Assembly (NCBI GenBank): GCA_913064925.1
Contig: CAJYBN010000002.1
Coordinates: 1 to 33,105 of the forward strand
DNA length: 33,105 nt
Source of the DNA: an uncultured Peptococcaceae bacterium
GTDB taxonomy: Bacteria; Bacillota; Desulfotomaculia; Desulfotomaculales; Desulfallaceae
Reading direction: 5' to 3'
Below the pieces are notes generated by a model that worked only from the letters and a program-made list of their open reading frames with translations, made no database searches and was not told the origin of the DNA. Numbering within the stretch: position 1 is the first letter of the stretch; each line of letters opens with the position of its first letter. The translations under genes and the position numbers were made by a program. Shown one piece after another: positions 5,830-14,060 of the stretch.

Positions 5830-6430
5830 CTTGACCAACCTCCTGGATAAGCTCAGCAATTTTTTGCTTAAGGACTTGCACCACCCGCCGGTATTCCGCA
5901 GGTTCTTTTCCCCGGGGATCGGGAATATCCCATTTAATCACGGCCGGCTTTTCCAGTTCCGCGGGGAGTTCCACCTCCGGTCCCATGAGGACGAATATGT
6001 CCACCGGCCCGATCCTTTTTACGTCCTTGGGCTTGCCGCGCCAAGTGATGTTTTCCTCGCCGAGCACCTTCACCGTTTCCAGGTCGACGACCTCTACCGG
6101 AGACACCCCGGCACTGACGAACCCCAGCTTGGGGGAAGTGTTCATTTCTTTGGCCAGCGCCTCAGCCAGCACGCTGCGCGCCGCGTTATCCACGCCGATA
6201 AAGGCCACCCTTTGCCGTTTCAGTTTTTTGTACAGTTCCTCTCCTACGCAATATTTCGCGTACTTACACCACTGAATACACGATTCGAGGTCATTATATA
6301 CTGTGAACCCGCAATGATCGCATTCTACCTGCACGTCGTTGGAAAAAACCTCCACTTCACTGCCGCATTCCGGGCACTTTTTTATTTTCAGCGTAGGAGT
6401 ACCGGCCAGCGATCCCGGACACCTGTTCAT
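5822..6430 (-). CDS. zinc-ribbon protein fused to a cysteine-less LMW-phosphatase/ArsC-like domain
   Basis: Residues about 15-45 form a zinc ribbon (CPECG ... CDHCG), followed by a cysteine motif CIQWCKYAKYCVGEE. From about residue 75 the protein resembles low-molecular-weight tyrosine phosphatases/arsenate reductases: VAFIGVDNAARSVLAEALA occupies the P-loop position, and WDIPDPRG matches the C-terminal catalytic DP loop. The P-loop normally reads C-x5-R; here glycine replaces the nucleophilic cysteine and alanine the second one, so the domain is probably not a phosphatase and may bind an anion or act as a sensor. ATG 6430 has GGGGGTGATG seven bases upstream and is preferred over the track start 6448. 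It is first in a two-gene operon with the dicluster protein; a CRP/FNR-like palindrome lies about 110 bp upstream. Confidence 0.75.
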   Translation of the reverse strand: MNRCPGSLAGTPTLKIKKCPECGSEVEVFSNDVQVECDHCGFTVYNDLESCIQWCKYAKYCVGEELYKKLKRQRVAFIGVDNAARSVLAEALAKEMNTSPKLGFVSAGVSPVEVVDLETVKVLGEENITWRGKPKDVKRIGPVDIFVLMGPEVELPAELEKPAVIKWDIPDPRGKEPAEYRRVVQVLKQKIAELIQEVGQDG

Positions 6431-6538
6431 CAATGACATCACCCCCATAAAGAAAAAGTTTTTCTTTTCAGCAAACCCTTTATTGATATACTAACCAAGT
6501 TACCCAGTATTGGAAGTTTGCTAAGTCACTTTGCCGGC

Positions 6539-6552
6539 GTGATTTTTATCAC
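6539..6552. promoter_or_regulatory. CRP/FNR-family type palindrome
   Basis: GTGAT, four T, ATCAC: a perfect 14-bp palindrome with the layout of CRP/FNR operators. It lies about 65 bp upstream of the predicted start given by a weak TTCCAA-16-TAGTAT promoter for the zinc-ribbon gene, the position of a class I activator site. A degenerate second copy (GTGATTTTCGTCAA) follows about 15 bp further upstream. A redox- or NO-sensing regulator would fit the downstream genes, but this is inference. The rest of 6449-6717 has no gene. Confidence 0.4.
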
Positions 6553-6633
6553 TTTTCCCGGCATCGTGATTTTCGTCAACAACGCGACCGTTGCCTGTTC
6601 CTCCACGACGCAATGATGCACACTATAAACAGA

Positions 6634-6657
6634 AAGCGCAGCATTCTCGCTGCGCTT
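6634..6657 (-). terminator. 9-bp hairpin after the formate dehydrogenase operon
   Basis: AAGCGCAGC, loop of six, GCTGCGCTT. A perfect stem, but the minus-strand flank TCTGTTTATAG holds only a weak T-tract. It may end the focA-fdhA transcript. Confidence 0.4.
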
Positions 6658-6717
6658 GATACCTGTGATGCACGATAAGCCGAAAGTGACAACATCAAAA
6701 GCAGCCGCCTGACGTAT

Positions 6718-6844
6718 CTACGTTGCCCGGAACTCAACATTTGAGTGCCGGGTGAAGTAGTAGACGCCCATAGACCGGGTCCCCGGCGACAGCCGGTTTA
6801 GCTCACGAGAGGGGCCTAAGACCTGCATTTTTGCGGGCAGACCC
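6718..6844. other. GC-rich, hairpin-dense tract just after fdhA, origin unknown
   Basis: Several short stems follow one another: CCCGG...CCGGG enclosing ACTCA/TGAGT (6726-6752), CCGGcgacaGCCGG (about 6784-6797) and CCTGC...GCGGG (about 6822-6837). An open frame (6718-6915 minus) crosses the tract and overlaps the fdhA end, but its product is not recognisable. The tract may be a scar of a mobile element or a structured RNA; I cannot assign it. Confidence 0.25.
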
Positions 6845-9577
6845 TCAATGACATGAGAAACTTTCGGGATGCCTCCGGGCTTGTCCCGGAAAAGGTACAC
6901 GAATTTTAACGGCACACACCTTCAGCTCGGGTATTTTGCAGATAGGATCTGTCGACGCAATGGTCAATACATTGGTTGGGGTTTCTTTAAAATGAAAAGT
7001 CATAAAGATGCTGCCCGGGGGAACAAAATCGGTTACCTGGACCCTGGTTGTAACCTTTCCGCGCCTTGATTCCACCACAATTCTATCTTTGTCCTTAATG
7101 CCGTACGCTTCGGCATCTTGCGGGTGCATCATCGCTAATTCTTCCGAGCGCAGTTCTTCCAGGTGGGAGCGCCTGCTCATGGTACCCGTGTGGAAGTGGT
7201 ACAGCATTCTACCGGTGATTAACAACAGCGGGTATTCTTCATCCGGTTCTTCCGCCGGGGGCACGTGCTCTACGCTGTGGAATTTGCCTTTGCCCCTGGC
7301 AAAACCGTCTGCGTGCAAATATGCTGTTCCGGGGTGACCGGGTGTGGGACAGGGCCAGTGTATACCTCCTTTTTCCAACCTGTGGTGGCTGATGCCGCCA
7401 TAAAGGGGTGCGCACCGGGCTATTTCCTCCATTATTTGTTCCGGTCCCCCGGGATACTGCCAAAAATGGCCCATTTTTTGCGCCAGCTCAATAATGATCT
7501 GCCAATCGGGTTTGGCGCTGCTGGTCGTGTCAATTGCTTTTCTTACCAGCTGTATACGGCGCTCAGTGTTGGTAAAGGTGCCATTCTTTTCCGCAAAGGT
7601 AACCGCGGGCAGCACGACTTCCGCCAGTTGAGCTGTTTCGGTCAAAAATATGTCCTGCACCACCAGGAATTCCAAAGCTTGCAGGGCTTCAACCACGCGG
7701 TTGCCGTCCGGATCCGATAATACAGGATTTTCACCCATGATGTACATGCATTTTATTTTGCCCTGCCGGGCTGCATCCGTCATTTCGGTTACCGTTAAAC
7801 CAACCTCTTGCGGCAATTTTGCCTGCCAGAACCGCTCAAAATTACTTTGCACATGCGGATCGTCCACCGGCTGGTAAGAAGGATAGTAATTGGGTAAACA
7901 GCCCATATCGCAGGCGCCCTGGACGTTATTTTGGCCTCTCAGGGGATCTACCCCCGTACCTGGCCGCCCGACATTGCCGGTTAAAATGGCTAAATTGGCC
8001 ACGGCCATCACGTTGTGAGTGCCGGATGCGTGCTGGGTAATGCCCATGGCGTAAATAATGGTGGCCTTTTCCGCCTTGCCGTACATACGGGCGGCTTGCT
8101 CAATTAAACCAGCTTCTACCCCGGTGATTTCCGCCACCCTTTCAGGCGTATATTTAGCTACAGTCTTCTTAAATTCTTCAAAACCTTCAGACCTTTCAGC
8201 CACAAATTGCTTATCCCACAAATCGTCTCTTAAAATTACGTGAGCCAGGCCGTTTAACAGTGCAATGTCAGTTCCCGGACGGTGTCTCAACCATAAATCG
8301 GCGTATTTCACCAGTTCAATTTTCCTGGGATCGGCTACAATCAGCTTTTTGCCGTTCTGTACGGCCTGTCTAATCCTGTATCCCGTCACCGGGTGAGCTT
8401 CGGTGGTATTAGATCCGATTACCAGTATCACATCGGTTTCCAGTATTTCGTTGATGGAGTTGGTCATTGCCCCGCTGCCAAATGCCGTTGCCAGACCGGC
8501 AACCGTGGAGCTGTGTCAGAGGCGGGCACAATGGTCAATGTTATTTGTCTGCAGTATGCTGCGCATGAATTTTTGAAACAGGTAATTTTCTTCGTTGGTG
8601 CACTTGGCGGAGCTCAAGCCCGCGAAGGCTCGACCGCCCCACTCATTTAAAATGTCTTTAAATCTGGCTGCCACGTAATTAAGCGCCTCATCCCAGCTAA
8701 CTTTTATAAATTTACCGTTCCTTTTAACCAGCGGGTCGGTAAGCCTGTCGGGGGAATGCACGTAATCCCAGCCAAACTGGCCCTTGCTGCACAAGTCTCC
8801 CAGGTTAGGCCCGGACCTGTCTGCCGCCACCCCGATAATGCGGTTGTCTTTGACCTTTAATTTAAGCTGGCAGCCAACACCGCAGTAGGGACAGGTGGTG
8901 GTAACCTTTTTTATTTCCCAGGGCCGCCCGGCCCACAGTGTGGATTTTTCCACCAGCGCCGCTACCGGGCAAACATTGACGCACATGCCGCAAAAAGTAC
9001 AGGTGGTTTCCTGCAAGGTATCGTCATAAGCCGATGTCACCTTGGTCTCAAAGCCGCGGTGCATAAAATCGTAAACGTAGGCGCCGTTTATTTCCGCACA
9101 AACTGTCACGCACTTGCCGCATCTGATGCATTTGCTGTAATCCCGGATGAAAAAAGGGTTGTTTGTGTCAATGGGATATTCTATGACCTCGCCCTTGTAG
9201 GGAGTGTCTTCCACTTTGTACCGGTAGCAGTAATCCTGTAACCGGCAATCCCCGTTACGCTCGCAGGTCAGACATCTCAGGTCATGATTGGCTATCAGCA
9301 GCCGGAGAATTTCCCGCCGGGCATTTATTACCCGGTCCGACTCGGTTAAAACCTCCATGCCATCGCTTACCGGCGTGGCGCAGGCCGCCATCAGCTTGCG
9401 AGCGCCTTTAACTTCCACTACGCACATGCGGCAGGCACCGGTGCCGGTAACATATAACCTTTCCTCGTAGCACAGCGTAGGAATATCAATGCCGTTCTCT
9501 TCCGCCGCTTTTAAGATTGTATAGTGCTTGGGTACGTGATACGTGGTTCCGTTTATGGTCACTTTGACCTTGTCCAA
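6845..9577 (-). CDS. fdhA: selenocysteine-containing formate dehydrogenase, catalytic subunit (UGA read as Sec)
   Basis: Oxidises formate or reduces CO2 at a Mo/W-bis-MGD centre. The ORF track splits it (8516-9610 and 6845-8467) at an in-frame TGA at 8516-8518. The context DHCARL-TGA-HSSTVAGL is the family's selenocysteine site, and the 48 bases between the two ORFs stay in frame. Order: NuoG-like [2Fe-2S] domain (LCYEERLYVTGTGACRMC), His/Cys cluster (NHDLRCLTCERNGDC), two ferredoxin clusters (CIRCGKC, CTFCGMC), FDH [4Fe-4S] motif (CPYCGVGCQLKL), the molybdopterin domains, and a C-terminal MopB-binding domain (LLLITGRMLYHFHTGTMSRR). I prefer TTG 9577, with GGAGG eight bases upstream; ATG 9583 is too close. 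The product is about 910 residues. The tail after ELKVCAVKI looks atypical. The start lies inside nuoF. Confidence 0.93.
8484..8518 (-). promoter_or_regulatory. bacterial SECIS element with the selenocysteine UGA
   Basis: Immediately after TGA (8516-8518), the minus strand forms GTTGCC, loop GGTCT, GGCAAC (8487-8503). The GGTCT apical loop resembles that of the E. coli fdhF SECIS as I remember it, and the distance from the UGA (about 12 nt to the stem) is right. It recruits SelB with Sec-tRNA, so the gene is translated as one protein. Confidence 0.88.
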
Positions 9578-11366
9578 AACCATCACCTCCAGCCAGTACA
9601 ATGGCGCCAAATGGACATTTTTTTAAGCACTCGCCGCACTTTTTACACATTTCCGGGTCAATGCGATGGGGTTCTCCTTTTTTACCGGTTATGGCCCCAA
9701 CCGGGCAGTGTTTTAAGCAGAGGCCGCAGGCTTTACACTTTTCTTCTATAATCCGGTACGACAGCAAGGCCTTGCAAACACCGGCCGGGCATAACTTATT
9801 TTTTACATGCATCTCATATTCGGGCCTAAAATACTTGAGCGCGCTGAGCACCGGGTTGGGTGCCGACTGACCCAGGCCGCATAGGGAAGTATCAATAATG
9901 GTATGACCCAGGCTTTCCAATAAATCCAAATCTTGCAGCTCTCCTCTTCCCTCTACAATTCTTTCTAATATTTCCAGCAGCCTGGTGTTTCCTTCCCGGC
10001 AAGGAGTGCATTTGCCGCAGGCTTCCATCCTGGTAAACGAAAGAAAAAAACGGGCCAGTTCGACCATGCAGGTGTCTTCGTCCATGACCACCAAGCCGCC
10101 GGAACCCATCATGGCTCCCGCATCGATCAGCGAGTCATAATCAATGGGTAAATCCAAGTGCTGCGCTGATAAGCCCCCGCCGGAGGGCCCGCCAATCTGG
10201 ACGGCCTTGAATTTCTTACCGTTGGGAATCCCCCCGCCGATGTCAAATATTATTTCCCTTAAAGTTATGCCCATGGGAACCTCCACCAGGCCGGTGTTTT
10301 TAATCTTTCCCGTGAGGGCAAAAATTTTGGTACCTTTGCTTTGTTCCGTTCCAATGGCAGCGTAGGCTTCGGCTCCCATGTCAAAAATAATTGGCAGGTT
10401 GGCCAGGGTTTCCACGTTGTTGACAACGGTTGGGCGATCCCACAGGCCCTTGACCGCCGGAAAGGGCGGGCGGGGTCTGGGCATACCCCGGTTTCCCTGT
10501 ATGGATTCGATTAAAGCCGTTTCTTCGCCACAAACAAAGGCGCCGGCCCCCTGTTTGATATGTATGTCAAAATTAAACCCGCTGCCTAAAATATTCTCGC
10601 CGAGGAAACCTTTTTCCCGCGCTTCTTTGATGGCTATGTCCAGTCTTCGCACCGCCAGGGGGTATTCGGCTCGGATATAAACAAAACCTTCACCGGCCCC
10701 GATGGCATAACCAGCCGTTAACATGCCTTCCAAGACCCGGTGGGGGTCACCTTCCAAAATGCTGCGGTCCATAAAAGCCCCCGGGTCTCCTTCGTCGGCA
10801 TTACATATAATATATTTTTTATCCCCCCGGGCCTTACGGGCATACTCCCACTTTAAGCCGGTGGGAAAACCGCCCCCGCCGCGCCCCCGCAGGCCGGCCT
10901 TTTTAACCTCATCGATGACAGCGTCCGGCGACATTTTAAATACCTTTTGCAGGGTACGGTAACCTCCCGCATTTAAGTAATCTTCTATACTTTCAGGGTT
11001 GATTAAACCGCAATTTTTCAGTACCAGCCGCTTTTGTTTTTGGTAAAAGGGCACGTCATTCCTGGTTTTAACCCGGTTCCCGGTGTCGGGATCTTTATAT
11101 AACAGGTCTTCATACACACTTCCCTCCTGCAGGCTGTCCACCAGCTTGGCAACATGTTCTTTTGTAACCCGGCAGTAAAAATATCCTTCCGGCTCAACCA
11201 GCACCAGTGGACCCTGTTCACAAAAACCATGGCACCCGGTATATTTCAACTCAAACTGTTCTCCCAGTCCCCGGCCGGCAAGCTCGCTTTCCAGTGCGTC
11301 GTAAACCTCGCGGGAACGGGAGGAGACGCAGCCTGTTCCCCCGCAAACAAGTACTTTTCTTCTCAA
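9486..11366 (-). CDS. NuoF/HydB-like NADH- and FMN-binding subunit of the formate dehydrogenase complex
   Basis: Transfers electrons between NAD(H) and the iron-sulfur chain of the FDH. The N-terminus is a thioredoxin-like [2Fe-2S] domain (VCGGTGC ... YTGCHGFCEQGP). The NADH/FMN core follows (GLRGRGGGGFPTGLKWEYA, CNADEGDPGAFMDRS, GAGAYVCGEETA-like segment), then SLBB, the NuoF cluster motif CGKCTPCREG, and two C-terminal ferredoxin clusters (CKACGLCLKHCPVGAI, CKKCGECLKKCPFGAI). The 626-residue length matches HydB/HndC proteins rather than the shorter Nuo type. It begins with TTG in TTGA, overlapping the nuoE-like stop. The last 30 or so residues (after CPFGAIVL) are unusual and read 92 nt into fdhA in another frame. 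HydABC-like architecture makes flavin-based bifurcation with ferredoxin possible but unproven. Confidence 0.9.
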   Translation of the reverse strand: MRRKVLVCGGTGCVSSRSREVYDALESELAGRGLGEQFELKYTGCHGFCEQGPLVLVEPEGYFYCRVTKEHVAKLVDSLQEGSVYEDLLYKDPDTGNRVKTRNDVPFYQKQKRLVLKNCGLINPESIEDYLNAGGYRTLQKVFKMSPDAVIDEVKKAGLRGRGGGGFPTGLKWEYARKARGDKKYIICNADEGDPGAFMDRSILEGDPHRVLEGMLTAGYAIGAGEGFVYIRAEYPLAVRRLDIAIKEAREKGFLGENILGSGFNFDIHIKQGAGAFVCGEETALIESIQGNRGMPRPRPPFPAVKGLWDRPTVVNNVETLANLPIIFDMGAEAYAAIGTEQSKGTKIFALTGKIKNTGLVEVPMGITLREIIFDIGGGIPNGKKFKAVQIGGPSGGGLSAQHLDLPIDYDSLIDAGAMMGSGGLVVMDEDTCMVELARFFLSFTRMEACGKCTPCREGNTRLLEILERIVEGRGELQDLDLLESLGHTIIDTSLCGLGQSAPNPVLSALKYFRPEYEMHVKNKLCPAGVCKALLSYRIIEEKCKACGLCLKHCPVGAITGKKGEPHRIDPEMCKKCGECLKKCPFGAIVLAGGDGFGQGQSDHKRNHVSRTQALYNLKSGGRERH

Positions 11367-11833
11367 TGGACCACCGCCGCCTCCTCCCTGTATTTTTCTA
11401 TAAGTTTGGGTACTTGACCGGGTGTCAGTTTACCGTAAGTTTCATCATTAATCGTTATCACCGGTGCCAGGCCACATGCCCCCAAACAAGCTACCTGGTC
11501 TAAAGTAAAAGTCAAGTCGGGTGTGGTGTGGCCCACCTTGATACCCAGTTCATCTTCCATCGCGAACAATACTTCCGCCGCTCCTCGCACATGGCAAGCG
11601 GTACCCATACAGACTTTAATGATATACCTGCCTCTGGGCGTAAGGTGGAACTGGTGGTAAAAAGTAGCCACGCCGGCTACCTTGGCCAAAGATATACCCA
11701 TTCCCGAAGCAATTTTTTCTAAAATTTCTCTGGACAGGTAACCATGCACCTTTTGGACTTCCTGCAGCAGGGGAACCAGTCCCCCCGGGATATGCCAGTA
11801 TTTTTCCAGCAGTTCATCTATGCCGGTATGCAC
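11363..11833 (-). CDS. NuoE/HydC-like [2Fe-2S] subunit of the formate dehydrogenase complex
   Basis: A 156-residue thioredoxin-fold ferredoxin with the NuoE cysteine pattern CMGTAC and CLGACGLAP, preceded by the helical segment LVPLLQEVQKVHGYLSRE and the conserved VAGVATFYHQFHLTPRG. It carries one [2Fe-2S] cluster beside the FMN subunit. It lies six bases downstream of focA, and its TGA overlaps the TTG start of the NuoF-like gene. Length and motifs are normal for the family. The gene order focA-nuoE-nuoF-fdhA indicates a cytoplasmic NAD-linked formate dehydrogenase. Confidence 0.92.
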   Translation of the reverse strand: MHTGIDELLEKYWHIPGGLVPLLQEVQKVHGYLSREILEKIASGMGISLAKVAGVATFYHQFHLTPRGRYIIKVCMGTACHVRGAAEVLFAMEDELGIKVGHTTPDLTFTLDQVACLGACGLAPVITINDETYGKLTPGQVPKLIEKYREEAAVVH

Positions 11834-11839
11834 CTGTCA

Positions 11840-12697
11840 TCACTCCTCCACCCGTTTATACAAGTAAATAAACCAGTAGGCCAAACCTACAAAGACCCCC
11901 CCGCCGATGATATTTCCTATTGTTACCGGAATAAAATTTTTTATGATTGCATTTGGGACAGATAAAAGAACAATATCCAAGTGGGGGGCAGACGATGACA
12001 AAGCCTGCTGTACCGCAGGGACTGTTTTTAACATTAAAGCCATGGGAATAAAGTACATATTGGCAATGCTATGTTCAAAGCCCGATGCTACAAAGGCCGT
12101 GATGGGAAAAATAACGGCAAGCAGCTTATCCGTTAATGTGCGCCCGCTGTAACTCAGCCAAACCGCCAGTACCACTAATGTGTTGGCCAAAATGCCCCGC
12201 ACCATGGCGGTGAAAAAATCATTGCTTACCTTGCTAACACCAATTTTTACTGCTTCTACGGCAAAGGAATATTCTTTTAGAACCCATTGATTGGAATAAT
12301 AAACCAGTAATACTATACCAAAGGCCCCGATAAAATTACCGATATAGACCAGAAGCCAGTTGCGCATTAAATCTTTGAAGGTAATTTTTTTGGTCATATA
12401 GGCTATAAGCAATAGAGTATTGCCGGTAAAAAGCTCTGCTCCGGTGATAACCACTAAAATTAAGCCCATGGAGAAAACCAGGCCTCCCAGCAGCCTGGCC
12501 AGGCTGAAACCTACCTGGGCGTCAAATACCACCATAGTGTAAAATTCTCCCGCCAGGGCAATAAAAGCACCGGCCAAAATACCCAGCATCATGGTAGTTC
12601 TTAATGAGTACTTGGCCTTCTTTACTCCCAAGCTTTCGGCTTTTTCTGTTACCGCATCAGGTGTCAGGATATCTACAGTAATGTTTTGTTCACTCAT
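11840..12697 (-). CDS. focA: formate/nitrite transporter family channel, probably formate
   Basis: A 285-residue FNT protein with six predicted membrane helices. Family marks are GAFIALAGEF, VVITGAELFTGNT (omega-loop region), and ASGFEHSIANMYFIP, which contains the central pore histidine. GGAGGG lies six bases before the ATG. It is the first gene of the operon with the FDH subunits, so formate rather than nitrite is the likely cargo: export of formate made from CO2, or import for oxidation. The upstream 58 bp is AT-rich; a weak TTGTTA-16-TAAAAA match overlaps the preceding terminator, so the operon promoter is uncertain. Confidence 0.92.
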   Translation of the reverse strand: MSEQNITVDILTPDAVTEKAESLGVKKAKYSLRTTMMLGILAGAFIALAGEFYTMVVFDAQVGFSLARLLGGLVFSMGLILVVITGAELFTGNTLLLIAYMTKKITFKDLMRNWLLVYIGNFIGAFGIVLLVYYSNQWVLKEYSFAVEAVKIGVSKVSNDFFTAMVRGILANTLVVLAVWLSYSGRTLTDKLLAVIFPITAFVASGFEHSIANMYFIPMALMLKTVPAVQQALSSSAPHLDIVLLSVPNAIIKNFIPVTIGNIIGGGVFVGLAYWFIYLYKRVEE

Positions 12698-12755
12698 AAA
12701 CGGCCCTCCAACTATAGATACTTTATTTATTTTTACCGGAAATGCTTAATATAAC

Positions 12756-12783
12756 AAAAAGACGCCCCACTTTCGTGAGGCGC
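12756..12783 (-). terminator. intrinsic terminator between the oxidase gene and focA
   Basis: On the minus strand GCGCCTCAC, GAAA loop, GTGGGGCGT, then CTTTTTG; the stem has G.U pairs. The plus-strand side is also T-rich, so it may work both ways. It marks the end of the eight-gene AOR-to-oxidase operon and separates it from the formate operon. Confidence 0.8.
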
Positions 12784-12834
12784 TCTTCTTTTTAAAACAA
12801 AGGGTAAATGCACTGCTTCTGAAAATTATTTATC

Positions 12835-14016
12835 TTAGGCTAAAACGTTATGCTGTGAATTAAACATTTTGCCTTCAGCAAAACGATTAATGTCCAGCAT
12901 ACTTATATCAAAACTGGGCTTCTCGTCACGTACCAACTGCGCTACAATTTCGCCGATTGCCGGAGCCAACTTGAATCCGTGCCCGCTAAAACCTATCGCA
13001 CAAAAATAACCTTCCGGTCCTGCAGGGCGACCAATGGCCGGATTCCAGTCCGGAGTCACGCCATCGCTGCCGCCAAAAACAGTTTGCAACCGGGCCTCGG
13101 ATAGGAACGGCAATCGCTGGACTACTTTTTCAATTAATGCACAAAGCGTATCCATATCCGGATTAAATGAATAATTATCCGGATTAATTTCCTTGGCTGG
13201 ATCCTCTTTGTCCATCCCCAGCAGAATTGTACCCCCGCTTTCCGGCTTAATAAAAAATAAATTATCTTTGATCGAATTGTCAATTACGGTAGGGATCATG
13301 CGATGGTAAAAGCAGTCCGGCAGCAGCAGGCCATGCTGTAATGACATTATCTTTACCGGCACTTGAATATGAATTAGGTCATTAACCCGTTTACCCCACG
13401 GGCCAGCGGCATTGACAACCAGCCTGGTGGCAATTTTCCCGTGATCCGTAATTACACCAGCGATACGGTTTTTTTCTATTTCAATCCCTTCAACCAAAAC
13501 CCCGGTACAAAATCGCACACCAAAATCTTTAGCTCTTTTGGCATAACCTACTGTTACTGCGTAAGGATCGGCGTAACCGGCTTTTTTATCAAAAATGCCT
13601 ATCCCTACTCCATTGGTATCCAGCAAACCTACCGGCAAGAATTCCTTAAGTTCAGCGGGCTCAATTATATCTAATTCTACCCCCACCGACCTCTGCATAG
13701 CAGCATTTTCTTCAGCAGCCCGGCGGTCTTCCTCCCCTACCAACAACAACAATCCATTTTGGACAAAATTAATGGGCTCGCCCATTTCTTCTTCAAAGCT
13801 TTCCAGCTTCCTGCGGCTGTACAAAGCAAGTTCAACAAGCAACCTGTTAGAATAATGATGGCGGATCAAACCGGCAGCATGCCCGGTAGCTCCAGCTGCC
13901 AGCCCTGATTTTTCCAGAACCACGATTTTCCCCGTCCCAAGCTTGGCCAGGTGAAAGGCGATACTGGCTCCCATTACCCCGCCGCCTATAATTACTACAT
14001 CCGCGGTTTCAACCAT
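12835..14016 (-). CDS. FAD-dependent amine/amino-acid oxidoreductase (DAO family)
   Basis: A 393-residue DAO-fold flavoprotein. The N-terminal Rossmann motif ADVVIIGGGVMGASIAFHLAK binds FAD; GATGHAAGLIRHHYS is the second FAD segment. The C-terminus has AIGRPAGPEGYFCAIGFSGHGFKLAPAIGE, close to sarcosine oxidase beta-like and glycine oxidase-like proteins. These remove hydrogen from the C-N bond of N-methyl amino acids, glycine or similar amines. In an anaerobe the electron acceptor is more likely a carrier than oxygen. It is last in the operon, 44 bp after the UbiD gene, with a good GGAG site. The specific substrate is unknown; in this context it probably acts on the amine released by the M14-type deacylase. 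Confidence 0.8.
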   Translation of the reverse strand: MVETADVVIIGGGVMGASIAFHLAKLGTGKIVVLEKSGLAAGATGHAAGLIRHHYSNRLLVELALYSRRKLESFEEEMGEPINFVQNGLLLLVGEEDRRAAEENAAMQRSVGVELDIIEPAELKEFLPVGLLDTNGVGIGIFDKKAGYADPYAVTVGYAKRAKDFGVRFCTGVLVEGIEIEKNRIAGVITDHGKIATRLVVNAAGPWGKRVNDLIHIQVPVKIMSLQHGLLLPDCFYHRMIPTVIDNSIKDNLFFIKPESGGTILLGMDKEDPAKEINPDNYSFNPDMDTLCALIEKVVQRLPFLSEARLQTVFGGSDGVTPDWNPAIGRPAGPEGYFCAIGFSGHGFKLAPAIGEIVAQLVRDEKPSFDISMLDINRFAEGKMFNSQHNVLA

Positions 14017-14060
14017 TATGCTCCTTCCTTTCCGCCCACAACTAACCCGTTACTATACGT

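Noticed and set aside
6718-6915. 65-residue minus-strand ORF after fdhA
   Set aside because: It overlaps the fdhA end in another frame and has no recognisable motif or ribosome site; kept only as part of the unexplained tract.
6718-6960. Group II intron fragment
   Set aside because: The stem-rich sequence looked intron-like, but I could not find a domain V hairpin, the GUGYG 5' end or a reverse transcriptase.
8467-8518. Apparent gap between two formate dehydrogenase ORFs, as if a frameshift or two genes
   Set aside because: The frame is continuous through the TGA, the surrounding residues are conserved in selenocysteine FDHs, and a SECIS hairpin follows; it is one gene.
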